Positions 18,948 through 27,399 of a stretch of 57,814 nt of DNA are shown here, in pieces. The position numbers and the translations under genes were made by a program. Source of the stretch: Polyangiaceae bacterium (GTDB lineage Bacteria; Myxococcota_A; Polyangia; Polyangiales; Polyangiaceae); contig JAJDAH010000095.1 in the NCBI GenBank assembly GCA_029261965.1, positions 1-57,814 of the forward strand, given 5' to 3'. The first letter of the stretch is position 1. Every line of letters begins with the position of its first letter. The notes beneath the pieces are model-generated. The model did no database searches, was not told the origin of the DNA, and worked only from the letters and a program-made list of their open reading frames with translations.

Positions 18948-20717
18948 TTACCTCCCGCAGGCCGATTCGACGACCTGACGGTAGAAGCCGAGCTCGTCAC
19001 GCCACCACTCGCCGTCGAACGGCCAGATGACGTGCTCTTGGTCTGGGTTGACGACGCCGAAGATCTTCGCCTCGGCCTGCGTCACCTGTCCTTTTTGAAC
19101 CGCCTCGTCGAGCAAGTTTCGTTGGGCGGCAGTGATGTCGATGAGGATCTTCTCGCCGTTGCGCAAATGCTCGTTGAGCTCGTCGACGGCGCGCTTGTAG
19201 CGTCCCTTAGCGAGCTCTCCAGCCTGTCGCACGGCCATTTGGCGAGCGAACTTGAGCGCGTCGTTCACGGTCTTTCCGAGGGGCGAGCTCTTGAAGTTCG
19301 ACGGCGCCTGCTTGTACCGGGCGAGTTCTTCGTCGAGCACTCGCACGTACTCGATGTTTCTGAGGAGCTGGCGGTCGCTGAGCGCGCCTTCGACGACGCC
19401 CTTGATCTTGGGATCGAGATCCGACTTGCCCTCGCGAACCGCGAGCAAGAACTTGAAGAACGGTTCTTCCTGGTTCTCTCCCTTGAATCGCTTGAGCACT
19501 TCCTCGAGGCCGGTCTTGAGCGGAACGAACTTCTTGTTGAACCGCGCGACGACGGTGGTGGCCGCGTCGTAGTTGCAGTTGGTGAAGTACACGACGGCCT
19601 TGACGATGTCGGCTTCCGGGTAGAACGCGTTCGGGAAGTACGGCGACTGAATCGTGTGAATGCTGCCGAGAGCGCGCGGGTAGTCGCCCGCCATGAAGTA
19701 CGCCCATGACTCCTCGAAGAGCGCGTCGAGCCAGTACTCGCTGGAGGGCTCGATACGGTTCCAGAATTTCACGGCCGCGCTGAGCTTCTGCTCGTCGACG
19801 GACGGAGCGTTGCTCTCCTTGTCGAGCTTGATCGACGCGGAGTAGTACGTGCGGGCCATCGAGAGGTACGCGAGGTCCTGCATGCGGGCCTCGTCCTCGA
19901 CGCCCTCGACGCCGTCATCGATCGCGTCGACGATTTCCTGGAACGACTTGATCGCGGGAATCGATTTGCGCAGCTGCACGTAGCTGATGCCTTGGAAGAA
20001 CTTTCCGTGCACGTAGTGCTCGCTCTCGCGGTCGACTTTGCCGAAGAGCTTGATCGCCTCTTGAAACTGCCGATTTCGGTACTTGTACCGACCCAAGAGG
20101 TAGTTGAGCTGCCAGTAGAGATCGCGCTGCTGCGGGTTGTTGAACCGAGCGACCTGGGCGTCGCTGTATTTGCCGACTCGTTCGATGATGTCGGCTGGCT
20201 CGGGCAGCTGCGTGGCCAGCTTCGATAGCCAGAGCAGGGTCTCCTTGAACTTCAGGTGGTTCTTGTTCTCCGCGATGATGCTGAAGAGCGCGTAGCTCGC
20301 TTGATAGAATCGCAACCGGTAGAGCGAGATCGCCAGGTAGTACTCCATGAGCTGGCGGTTACCGGGGTCGTCACCGGTTTCGCCAGCCACCACGCGGTAC
20401 AGCCCGAGCGCGGCTTGGCTCCACCGCTCCTGATCGAAGAGTTTTTTGGCGACGGCCGCTTCTTCGGTCATCTGCCCGGCGCTCACTGGTGCGGCGCCGT
20501 CCTCTTCTCCATCGCCCTCTTCGTCGAGATCGATGTCGACGTCGGAGTCGCCGCCCGCTTTCTTCTTTTTCTTTTTGCCTTCGTCTTCGTCGTCGTCTCC
20601 CTCGTCGAGATCGATGACTTCAGCGTCCGGCTGCGCCGCGGCATCGCTGACTAACGTGCTGCCGAAGAGGCATGCGCCGGCGACGGTACAAATTCCCAGA
20701 AAGCGCTTTCGCAACAT
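18948..20717 (-). CDS. Secreted TPR-like protein with acidic N-terminal tail (GltC-like)
   Basis: 589 residues from the ATG at 20717, which has an AAGGAGAG site; an in-frame start 19 codons earlier has none. A signal peptide (MLRKRFLGICTVAGACLFGS..., cleavage near AAAQ) is followed by an alternating acidic and lysine tail, residues about 30-70 (DLDEGDDDEDEGKKKKKK and a second Asp/Glu run). The rest is helical, with TPR-like elements (EERWSQAALGLYRVVAGE-type, AIKLFGKVDRESEHY). It is the first gene of the cluster and abuts the GltD-like gene. Size and position suggest GltC (about 670 aa in Myxococcus) or NfsC. The match to GltC rests on context more than on motifs. Confidence 0.82.
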   Translation of the reverse strand: MLRKRFLGICTVAGACLFGSTLVSDAAAQPDAEVIDLDEGDDDEDEGKKKKKKAGGDSDVDIDLDEEGDGEEDGAAPVSAGQMTEEAAVAKKLFDQERWSQAALGLYRVVAGETGDDPGNRQLMEYYLAISLYRLRFYQASYALFSIIAENKNHLKFKETLLWLSKLATQLPEPADIIERVGKYSDAQVARFNNPQQRDLYWQLNYLLGRYKYRNRQFQEAIKLFGKVDRESEHYVHGKFFQGISYVQLRKSIPAIKSFQEIVDAIDDGVEGVEDEARMQDLAYLSMARTYYSASIKLDKESNAPSVDEQKLSAAVKFWNRIEPSSEYWLDALFEESWAYFMAGDYPRALGSIHTIQSPYFPNAFYPEADIVKAVVYFTNCNYDAATTVVARFNKKFVPLKTGLEEVLKRFKGENQEEPFFKFLLAVREGKSDLDPKIKGVVEGALSDRQLLRNIEYVRVLDEELARYKQAPSNFKSSPLGKTVNDALKFARQMAVRQAGELAKGRYKRAVDELNEHLRNGEKILIDITAAQRNLLDEAVQKGQVTQAEAKIFGVVNPDQEHVIWPFDGEWWRDELGFYRQVVESACGR

Positions 20718-21219
20718 CGGTCTCTCCTTCAGGCTTCCGAGGGGGCTTGAGCCACATGCGAAGGCGTGCGGCAAGGCTCCCTAGGCGGACCCAGAAAACC
20801 CAATGAGAATCGATAGATACCCGCTCGGCGACGGGATGTTAGATATCGGCCCACGGCATTGTCAAGCGCGCCCTCGTCGGGGATCGGAGGTTCCGGGTGA
20901 GTGGATTTCAGCGTCACGGTCACGCTCCGCCGACACTCGAAACTCAGACAATGACGCAGTGCGTCGAGTCGGCAGGCAGCAGGGCTAACGAACGGGCCCA
21001 CAGGGTTGGCTCTAGTGGACACCGCGCACCCGCGGCGCTTTGGGTGGCGGCACCAGGCAATGGGTTCGTATCGGCTGCGTGCCGGCCCCGTCAGCGTAAG
21101 ATTCCGTTCAAGCGAGCAGGGCGGCTCCGCCTTCTTTGACGTTGACGGCGTTCGCGCCGCTCGACTAGCGTACGCGGCGCGGCGGTGCACTCGCACCCCA
21201 GCCACAACACGAAGAAATC
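20718..21219. other. 500-bp divergent intergenic region upstream of the Glt-like operon
   Basis: Separates the leftward Glt-like operon from a rightward lipoprotein gene. No convincing gene is seen. It contains a good leftward promoter at 20838-20865. On the right side, two adjacent TTGACG boxes (21136-21147) lie upstream of the lipoprotein gene, but no good -10 box follows them. Other regulatory sites were not recognised. Confidence 0.6.
20838..20865 (-). promoter_or_regulatory. Sigma70-type promoter for the Glt-like operon
   Basis: Read on the minus strand: a perfect TTGACA (20865-20860), a 16-base spacer, then TCTAAC (20843-20838), four of six matches to TATAAT. It would give a leader of roughly 110 bases before the GltC-like start. 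A perfect -35 box is notable in such GC-rich DNA, but the activity is inferred. Confidence 0.45.
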
Positions 21220-21888
21220 ATGCGTCTAAACAACCTCTGGACGATGCTGTTGGCGGTCACCACCGGAGCCACCTCGCTCGCGTGCGAGAGTGGCGGTGTC
21301 GGCGACCCGTGCGTGCCCGAAGACGAATACCGCTCGACGTTCAGCGGGTTCTCCGTCGACGAGGTCAACATCGAGAGCCGCTCGTTCCAGTGCGAGACGC
21401 GGGTCTGCCTGGTCGAGAACTTCCAGGGCCGAGTGAGCTGCCCGTACGGGCAAACCGAGCCCGAGCTCGGGGCCGCCGCGGGCGACCCGGTTCGATGCCG
21501 GATCCCGGGCACCGACGGGAGCGATCCGGCGGATGCCGTTGCCGTCGCCGTCGAGCCGCAACGCGTAAACCGCCCACCAGAAGACTCGGTCTACTGCTCA
21601 TGCCGTTGCGCGGGACCCGATCCAAACGCGCGCTACTGCAACTGTCCGAGTGGCTTCGAGTGCGTTCCGCTGGTCGACGACCTCGGACTCGGTCAGGCGC
21701 AGCTCGCGGGTTCGTACTGCGCCAAAGAAGGCAAGCGGATTCAGGACAATCCCCCCGCCGCAAACTGCGAAAAGTTGGCGGGACCAGGCTCCGCTCGGAG
21801 CTGCGCCGCCGGTCAGTACTTCGACACGGATCGCCAGGTCCCCGCCTGCGGTGCGGTGCAAGGCGGCGTTTGCGGCGTCAACCCGTAG
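21220..21888 (+). CDS. Cys-rich lipoprotein
   Basis: 222 residues. The N-terminal signal ends in a lipobox-like SLAC, predicting a lipid-anchored surface or periplasmic protein. The mature part has about 16 cysteines in short clusters (CSCRC, YCNCPSGFECVP), of the kind seen in many myxobacterial secreted proteins with disulfide-stabilised EGF-like folds. No catalytic motif is visible and the function is unknown. The stop TAG is immediately followed, in the same frame, by sequence coding for the YraN-like protein. Confidence 0.78.
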   Translation: MRLNNLWTMLLAVTTGATSLACESGGVGDPCVPEDEYRSTFSGFSVDEVNIESRSFQCETRVCLVENFQGRVSCPYGQTEPELGAAAGDPVRCRIPGTDGSDPADAVAVAVEPQRVNRPPEDSVYCSCRCAGPDPNARYCNCPSGFECVPLVDDLGLGQAQLAGSYCAKEGKRIQDNPPAANCEKLAGPGSARSCAAGQYFDTDRQVPACGAVQGGVCGVNP

Positions 21889-22299
21889 CCGACCACACTC
21901 GTCAAGATCGCGAACCGTACGGGTAAAACCGCGAACCGCACGAAGAAGACCGCGCTCGGCGCCGACGCCGAGGCACACGTCGTCCGCCATCTCGAGCGCG
22001 AGGGTTATCAGATCGTCGCGACGAATCTGCGTGTGGGGCGACTCGAAATAGACATCGTCGCGCGCCGCGGCGATGTCGTCGCCGTCGTCGAAGTCAGGAC
22101 ACGCGGCCAGGGCGCGTGGACGACCGGCTTCGGCAGCATCGACGAGAAGAAGCGAGCCCGCGTGCGGCGCGCCGGAGAACGGCTGTGGCAGCGCCGCTAT
22201 CGCTCCGATGAATCCGTGGCGAGAATGAGATTCGACGCCGCGGCGGTCACGTGGGTGGATGGCGAAGCGACCGTCGAGTATGTCGTCGCCGCGTTCTGA
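21889..22299 (+). CDS. yraN: YraN/UPF0102 family protein, start codon unresolved
   Basis: The frame after the upstream TAG reads as a typical YraN: GADAEAHVVRHLEREGYQIV near the start, then GRLEIDIVARRGD and VVEVRTR, the restriction-endonuclease-like core with D, E and K/R positions. No ATG, GTG or TTG occurs in this frame before a GTG at 22033, which would remove the conserved N-terminal third. The true start must be a rare codon (for example ATC at 21907), read-through of the preceding TAG, or a frameshift in the gene or assembly. The coordinates here are the open frame, not a proven start. YraN proteins are small and widely conserved; their role is poorly defined. Confidence 0.7.
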   Translation, partial: PTTLVKIANRTGKTANRTKKTALGADAEAHVVRHLEREGYQIVATNLRVGRLEIDIVARRGDVVAVVEVRTRGQGAWTTGFGSIDEKKRARVRRAGERLWQRRYRSDESVARMRFDAAAVTWVDGEATVEYVVAAF

Positions 22300-22302
22300 G
22301 CC

Positions 22303-23034
22303 TCAAACGTCGAGCGCGTCTTTCATCTCTTTGCGCACGGCTCGAACCGGCTCGAGATCGGCTTCGTCGACTTTTCCTTCAAGCCGACCGATCGCACCGT
22401 CGAGCAGTGCAATCTCGCGTTCTTGGCGCTCGCGGAGCTGCATCACCATTTCGCGAAACTGCTCGAAGAAATCGACGAGCTCGTCGCCTTTTCTCAGTCC
22501 GCGCGGCACTTGGTAGCTCCCGTCGGTCACCTCTTTGAGGTGACGCTTCATCTTGTAGATGGGCCCGGCAATCTTGTGCGTCACCAGGATCCCGGCGATG
22601 CCGATGCAGACCACCAACAGCGTCAGCACTCCGATGAGCGCAATGCTGATGTTCCGGCGCTGCTTCTTGAGGTTCTGCGCCTGCACCTCGAGGTCGGCCT
22701 GCTGCGTCTCGAGCGATCCGTCGCGGGTCTTCGCCTCGTCCTTGAACACTTCGAGAAGCGCTGGGTTGTCGGCGTACTGCTCGGAGATGTTCGCTTCGAC
22801 GACCGCGCTCACCTTCTTGCTCTCTTCGACGAGCCTCGAGCCTTGGGCGACGGTGCTTTCACTCTGAACGATGACCGCTTCACTCGTGCGCCAGAGAATG
22901 ATCCCGAGCGAAACCGATAGGACCATGGCTATCCCCACGAGATAGCTCGTGTATTTCATCTGGAAGCGCGCATCTAGCAGGTAGTTCTTGAGCCTCCTCT
23001 GATGTCGGCCGGATTTGTCTTGGTCTTGCGCCAT
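22303..23034 (-). CDS. Two-pass membrane protein with HAMP-like domain, no output domain
   Basis: 243 residues from the ATG at 23034 (AGGAG site; the earlier in-frame start is rejected). Membrane helices lie at about 29-47 and 130-152, with an extracytoplasmic helical segment between them. A HAMP-like segment (HKIAGPIYKMKRHLKEVTDG) and a coiled-coil tail follow. The layout resembles the N-terminal half of a chemoreceptor or sensor kinase, but no kinase, methyl-accepting or cyclase domain follows. It may pass signals to a separate partner or be structural. It ends 3 bases from the YraN gene in convergent orientation. Confidence 0.82.
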   Translation of the reverse strand: MAQDQDKSGRHQRRLKNYLLDARFQMKYTSYLVGIAMVLSVSLGIILWRTSEAVIVQSESTVAQGSRLVEESKKVSAVVEANISEQYADNPALLEVFKDEAKTRDGSLETQQADLEVQAQNLKKQRRNISIALIGVLTLLVVCIGIAGILVTHKIAGPIYKMKRHLKEVTDGSYQVPRGLRKGDELVDFFEQFREMVMQLRERQEREIALLDGAIGRLEGKVDEADLEPVRAVRKEMKDALDV

Positions 23035-23170
23035 GTCGCGACTCCTACTGGCGTCCGTGGCAGCGCGTGCCGCCCGAAATCCAGTCATTCCTAGCGTAGG
23101 ACGCCGCCGAGCGAGCGAGCAAGAACTTGCCCCGCCACCCCCTCGACGCTCCGCGTAGGTTGAGAATAGG

Positions 23171-24010
23171 TCACTCGAACTTAGAGATGTTGTCCAGGAA
23201 CTGCTTCGTTGCCTTGTCGAAAGCGAGACGGATCAGCTCGTCCTCGGTTTTTCGATCCGGCTTGTCGACGTCCTGTTGGGTCACGCTCTTCGGAATCATG
23301 CCCTTGAGCGCTTTGCCCGGGTAGGTGAACACCGTCAGCTGGATTCGGATCTTGAGATTCCCGTCCTGGTACTTTGGCTTTTTCACTTTGGGCGTCAGAT
23401 AGAACCCCGTGAGCTTCGAGTACTTTCCCAGGACCTTTTTCGCCTGATCCGTCGATTCCCCCGAGGGAGCCACCACCAAGCCGTCGAGCTTACCCAGTCG
23501 TTTCTTGAGCGCCCGCATGGCGATCTTTTCGACGCTCGAGCCATCCCGGCCCGACTTGTCGGCGAGGTCGGCGATCGCGATGTAGTAGCGAGAGCTGCTC
23601 GAGACTTGAACGGTGTCGCTGCCACCGCCCACGTTCCCGAGCTTCTTGAGCGACTTCCGGATGACGCTCTTCACCGAGCTCGAGCTCTCGTCGCCCAAGC
23701 GATCCTCGAGGCACTTCTTCCCGCCCTTTTTCAGCTTGCCGAGAGCGGCGGCGGAAGCGGCCCGCACGGTCGTGTTGGAGTCCTCGAGGCCGTCGCAGAG
23801 AGGCTCGACCGCTCGACCGCTCTTCGACGCGCCGAGCGCGAGCGCGGCTTGGGTGCGCACCCGAAAGTCGTCGCTCTCACCGAGTTGTTTGGCGAGCTTC
23901 GCTACTCGGTCCTGCGCGGACACGGGCACCGCGGTAAAAAAAACCGCGGCCCCCAAGAGAACCGCGACCATCGCGAGCGCCCCCGATGCACGAAACCACC
24001 GCGGAACCAT
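23171..24010 (-). CDS. Secreted HEAT-repeat protein
   Basis: 279 residues from the ATG at 24010, which opens a standard signal peptide (cleavage at PVSA-QD). A GTG at 24055 is possible but adds a non-hydrophobic leader. Residues about 35-120 are HEAT repeats (VRTQAALALGASKSGRAVEP, TVRAASAAALGKL). The remainder is a Lys-rich alpha/beta domain of unknown type, probably extracytoplasmic. No ribosome site stands out for either start. Function unknown; HEAT repeats suggest protein binding. Confidence 0.78.
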   Translation of the reverse strand: MVPRWFRASGALAMVAVLLGAAVFFTAVPVSAQDRVAKLAKQLGESDDFRVRTQAALALGASKSGRAVEPLCDGLEDSNTTVRAASAAALGKLKKGGKKCLEDRLGDESSSSVKSVIRKSLKKLGNVGGGSDTVQVSSSSRYYIAIADLADKSGRDGSSVEKIAMRALKKRLGKLDGLVVAPSGESTDQAKKVLGKYSKLTGFYLTPKVKKPKYQDGNLKIRIQLTVFTYPGKALKGMIPKSVTQQDVDKPDRKTEDELIRLAFDKATKQFLDNISKFE

Positions 24011-24084
24011 TCGCCGCCACGTTATCACGGTGGAGGTTGGTTCGGCGCGGGTCACGGCGGTAGGTTCGGGGGACTGGGGAGGGT

Positions 24085-25878
24085 GTGCTCTCTGCCGAGA
24101 ATTGGACGAACAGATTGGCCCCGCTCTTCAGTGTTCGACGACTTTTGCCGGGGTGCCGCGCGCTCTGGACGATTCTGTGGGCCTTTTGTGCCCTGTCGCT
24201 CGGCGCTCCGGCCGAAGCCGTTCGCATCCACATCACCGGAAAAACGTCGATCCATGCCCGCGTGGTGAAAACCCTCGCGGGGTACGAGGTGCGGGGCGCC
24301 TTGACCGACGACGCGGGCTCTCCAGTGGCGGAACAGGTCGTCTACGTCTCGTTGACGCAGGGTAGTCGGAAGCTGCCCTTCTCGCGGTTGCCGAGGGCCT
24401 GCGATCCAACGCCGCATGTCACCCGGGGCCGGGTGGCGGAGGAGGCCGGCGTCGACTCCGACGCTGAAGGAAAATTTTGCGTTCGATTCGACGTTGCGTT
24501 GCCCGGAGCGACGATCTCGGTCTCATTCGCAGGCAACGGCGACCACGAAGCCGCCGCGGCAGAAATCCCCTTCGATCCGAGCAAGCGCGGGCTCAGCCTC
24601 GAGTTCATTCCCCCTCCGAGAGATCTGTCTCTCGACCGGCCAATGCAGGACGTTGGCGTCGAGACGAGGCTCGAAACCCGCAACTTGGGCGAGCCCGCGG
24701 AGCGGCTGGCGTTGCAGCTCGTCGACGAGCGCGGCACCGAGCTCGACCGAGTCGAAGTCGAGGCAGGGGAGAGAGCCCAATTTCAGTTTCCGTCCGAATT
24801 GCTCGCGCCGCCCGGCGCAGGAAAACTCATCGTGCGCTTCGGCGGAAAGCCCGGGGTGGCTGCGGCTGAAGCGACGGCGGTCGTGCAACGCTCGGTGCTC
24901 GTCCGGCTGACCCAGGCCAAGCCACCCGCACCGGGAGATCCGAGTCAAGGGGTGGACATTCACGTGGCGGTGAGCTCATCGCTCGGAGCGGCGGAAAGCG
25001 GCTCGGTCGAAGCGTTGGTGGGCGGAGAATCCGTGGGTGCGGCGCCGGTCTCGGCGGGCGCGGCGAAAGTCGTCGCCGTCTTCGATGCGGCCCACTCGAC
25101 GCGAGTGCCGGTGATGTTGCGTTATCTCCCCGCGGCCCCCTGGTTTCGCCCCGCGGAGCCCATCACGGTGAGTCTTCCGGTGACCGGACCGAGCGCCTGG
25201 CGCCTACTACCCTGGGCTCTCGCCGCGCTCGGCGTGGCGTTCTGGGTCATGCGGGCGTGGCAGCGACCCGCCCGCGCCGAGCGACCGAAGAGAGAAGAGC
25301 AAAAACAGCCCACTGGCCGCCCGTCCATCGAGCTCGTCGAGCCTGGGCCCTCCGCCGGTGGCTGGCGCGGCGAAGTAGTGGATGCACACGACGGCATCCC
25401 GGTCGCCGGCGCGCGAGTCGAGATTCTCTCGCCCTCTTTCCAGGGTGACGGGGTCCTTCGCTCCACACGAACCGATGAAAACGGCCAATTCGAGCTTCGG
25501 CAGGCCAAACGACCCGAAGGGGCCAGAATTTCCGTCCGATCGCCCTGGCATACGAGCATCGAGCGTCCAGTGCCGGCGCCGGGGCACTTGACCATCGCCA
25601 TCGTCGGGCGCCGCCGCGCCCTGATCGACCGGCTCGTCAGCTGGGCGTCGGGGCGAGGCAAACCCTGGACTCGGCCGGGCGAGCCGACGCCGGGCCACGT
25701 CGCAGCGGCTGCGGAACAACGCTCCCAGCGCGGGGTGGCCCGGTGGGCCCGTGCGGTCGAACGAGCCGCCTACGGACCCGAAGGCGTGGATGAAGCCGTC
25801 GAAGCAGAGGTGCGGGATCTCGAGCCGTCGGGCGACTCGAGTAGCGATCCGTTGACGCCGCGAACTCGAAGTTTATAG
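24085..25878 (+). CDS. Secreted/membrane protein with carboxypeptidase-regulatory-like domain
   Basis: 597 residues from a GTG with a GGGGAGGG site. A signal-like hydrophobic segment lies at about 28-45, then a large extracytoplasmic part with beta-rich segments (residues 50-365). A membrane helix follows at about 372-390 (RLLPWALAALGVAFWVM). A CarboxypepD_reg-like beta-sandwich lies at about 420-500 (GEVVDAHDGIPVAGARVEIL, TDENGQFELRQ), and the C-terminus is charged. Such domains are carbohydrate- or protein-binding folds. It ends 22 bases before ftsY in the same direction, so the two may be cotranscribed. No enzyme motif seen. Confidence 0.8.
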   Translation: MLSAENWTNRLAPLFSVRRLLPGCRALWTILWAFCALSLGAPAEAVRIHITGKTSIHARVVKTLAGYEVRGALTDDAGSPVAEQVVYVSLTQGSRKLPFSRLPRACDPTPHVTRGRVAEEAGVDSDAEGKFCVRFDVALPGATISVSFAGNGDHEAAAAEIPFDPSKRGLSLEFIPPPRDLSLDRPMQDVGVETRLETRNLGEPAERLALQLVDERGTELDRVEVEAGERAQFQFPSELLAPPGAGKLIVRFGGKPGVAAAEATAVVQRSVLVRLTQAKPPAPGDPSQGVDIHVAVSSSLGAAESGSVEALVGGESVGAAPVSAGAAKVVAVFDAAHSTRVPVMLRYLPAAPWFRPAEPITVSLPVTGPSAWRLLPWALAALGVAFWVMRAWQRPARAERPKREEQKQPTGRPSIELVEPGPSAGGWRGEVVDAHDGIPVAGARVEILSPSFQGDGVLRSTRTDENGQFELRQAKRPEGARISVRSPWHTSIERPVPAPGHLTIAIVGRRRALIDRLVSWASGRGKPWTRPGEPTPGHVAAAAEQRSQRGVARWARAVERAAYGPEGVDEAVEAEVRDLEPSGDSSSDPLTPRTRSL

Positions 25879-25900
25879 TCCCGCGCACCCCGGGTTTCCC

Positions 25901-27157
25901 ATGGAAATCGTTTACGTTCTCATTGCGCTCGCCGTCCTGGCCGCCGGTTACTTCTTGTTCGTCAAGAAGGGCGACCAGAAGCCGGAGCTCGAGCAGCCAA
26001 AGACGAAGGCTCTCCCAAAGAGTCAGCCGTCGAAACCCAAGCCGCGCAAGCCGCGCGAAGAAGCCGAAGAAAAGAAGTCCGCGCCAGCAGAAGACGACGC
26101 GCCCGAAGAGCCCGAAGAAGAACCAGCCGACGAAGCTGAAGCGGGCGACGAAGAGCCTCAGATCACCGAGACGCCGGCCGAGCCGCCGGTGAGTCGACCA
26201 TCGCTCACGGACGAGCGCGACATCACGAGTCTGCGCAAGGGTCTGGCCAAATCCCGATCCGCCGAGGGTTTGTTCGGGAAGCTGAAAGCGCTCTTCACCG
26301 GAAATCAGGAGATCGACGCGAGCATTGCCGACAGCATCGAAGAGGCGCTTTTGGCCTCGGATGTCGGCGTCAAAACGACGGAAGCGCTGCTCGAACGGAT
26401 CAAAGAATCTCTCGGCAAAGGCGACCTCGTCGACTCGGGCAAGGTTTGGGATGCGCTCCGCGAAGAAGCAGCGCGCATTCTCGATGTCGACGGAAAGGCC
26501 GGGGCATTCGATCTCGTTGCCAGCCCAACGGTCGTGTTGATGGTCGGCGTGAACGGCGCAGGCAAGACGACGACGATCGGAAAGTTGGCGACTCGTCTTC
26601 AGGGTGAAGGAAAAACTTGTGTGTTGGCCGCGGGCGATACGTTCCGCGCCGCCGCCGTTCAACAGCTCATCGTGTGGGGTGACCGCATCGGTTGCGAGGT
26701 CGTGCGCGGCAAGGACGGCGCCGATCCTGCCAGCGTGATCTTCGAAGCCGTCAAGCAAGCCAAGGAAAGCGGGGCCGACGTCGTTCTCGCTGACACTGCG
26801 GGGCGTCTGCACACGAAACGCAACTTGATGGCCGAGCTCCAGAAGGTCGCCAAGATCGCCGGCAAAGCGGCGGATGGCGCGCCGCACGAAGTGCTGCTGG
26901 TGATCGACGCCACCACCGGCCAAAACGCGATGGAGCAGGCGAAGGAATTCAAGGACGCGCTCGAGCTGACCGGGCTGGTGCTGACCAAGCTGGACGGGAC
27001 GGCAAAAGGCGGGGTGGTCATAGGGATCAGCGACACGCTTGGGCTCCCCGTGAAGTTCATCGGCCTCGGCGAGCGCGCCGACGACCTACACGTCTTCTCT
27101 GCCGGGGACTTTGTCGAGGCGCTACTCGGCAAGGATAGCGAAGCAAGTGCTGCGTGA
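25901..27157 (+). CDS. ftsY: Signal recognition particle receptor FtsY
   Basis: 418 residues. A hydrophobic N-terminal helix (MEIVYVLIALAVLAAGYFLF) is followed by a charged, acidic linker (about 25-100), then the NG GTPase domain. Seen: the P-loop GVNGAGKTTT (about residue 215), DTAGR (about 297), TKLDGTAKGG (about 362) and the closing GLGERADDLHVF. FtsY binds Ffh on the ribosome-SRP complex and delivers nascent membrane proteins to the translocon at the inner membrane. An N-terminal membrane helix, rather than only an amphipathic one, is common in this branch of bacteria. Length and motif order are normal. Confidence 0.97.
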   Translation: MEIVYVLIALAVLAAGYFLFVKKGDQKPELEQPKTKALPKSQPSKPKPRKPREEAEEKKSAPAEDDAPEEPEEEPADEAEAGDEEPQITETPAEPPVSRPSLTDERDITSLRKGLAKSRSAEGLFGKLKALFTGNQEIDASIADSIEEALLASDVGVKTTEALLERIKESLGKGDLVDSGKVWDALREEAARILDVDGKAGAFDLVASPTVVLMVGVNGAGKTTTIGKLATRLQGEGKTCVLAAGDTFRAAAVQQLIVWGDRIGCEVVRGKDGADPASVIFEAVKQAKESGADVVLADTAGRLHTKRNLMAELQKVAKIAGKAADGAPHEVLLVIDATTGQNAMEQAKEFKDALELTGLVLTKLDGTAKGGVVIGISDTLGLPVKFIGLGERADDLHVFSAGDFVEALLGKDSEASAA

Positions 27158-27399
27158 TTTTCGTCTCCTACCACCCCACTGGACTTTTCCACGCATGCAA
27201 GAACGGCAGTGTGTGGCTTTTCCCGGTAGCAGCGCGTCATCGACGAGCTTTGGACCTGCTGGGCATTTTGGTTGTTGATCGTAAGAATTTCGGCGTGATA
27301 TAGTCGCGCGGCGCTCAGGGATGGGCAATTTCCCGTTAATTATTACGTAGTTACGGGATATCACGGGCCGATAAGAATCGGAAAGCGTTAGAGACGACG
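27158..27399. other. Intergenic region between ftsY and the outer-membrane barrel pair
   Basis: About 240 bases, relatively AT-rich near its end. It holds a promoter at 27275-27304 and a roughly 90-base leader with a weak CCCGT/ACGGG hairpin. No clear ftsY terminator was found. Confidence 0.6.
27275..27304 (+). promoter_or_regulatory. Sigma70-type promoter for the barrel operon
   Basis: TTGATC (27275-27280), an 18-base spacer, then TATAGT (27299-27304), five of six matches to the -10 consensus. It lies about 95 bases upstream of the first barrel gene. The surrounding AT-rich stretch supports it. Confidence 0.55.

Noticed and set aside
25637-26923. 428-codon frame antisense to ftsY
   Set aside because: FtsY is unambiguous on the plus strand; the antisense frame has no motifs.
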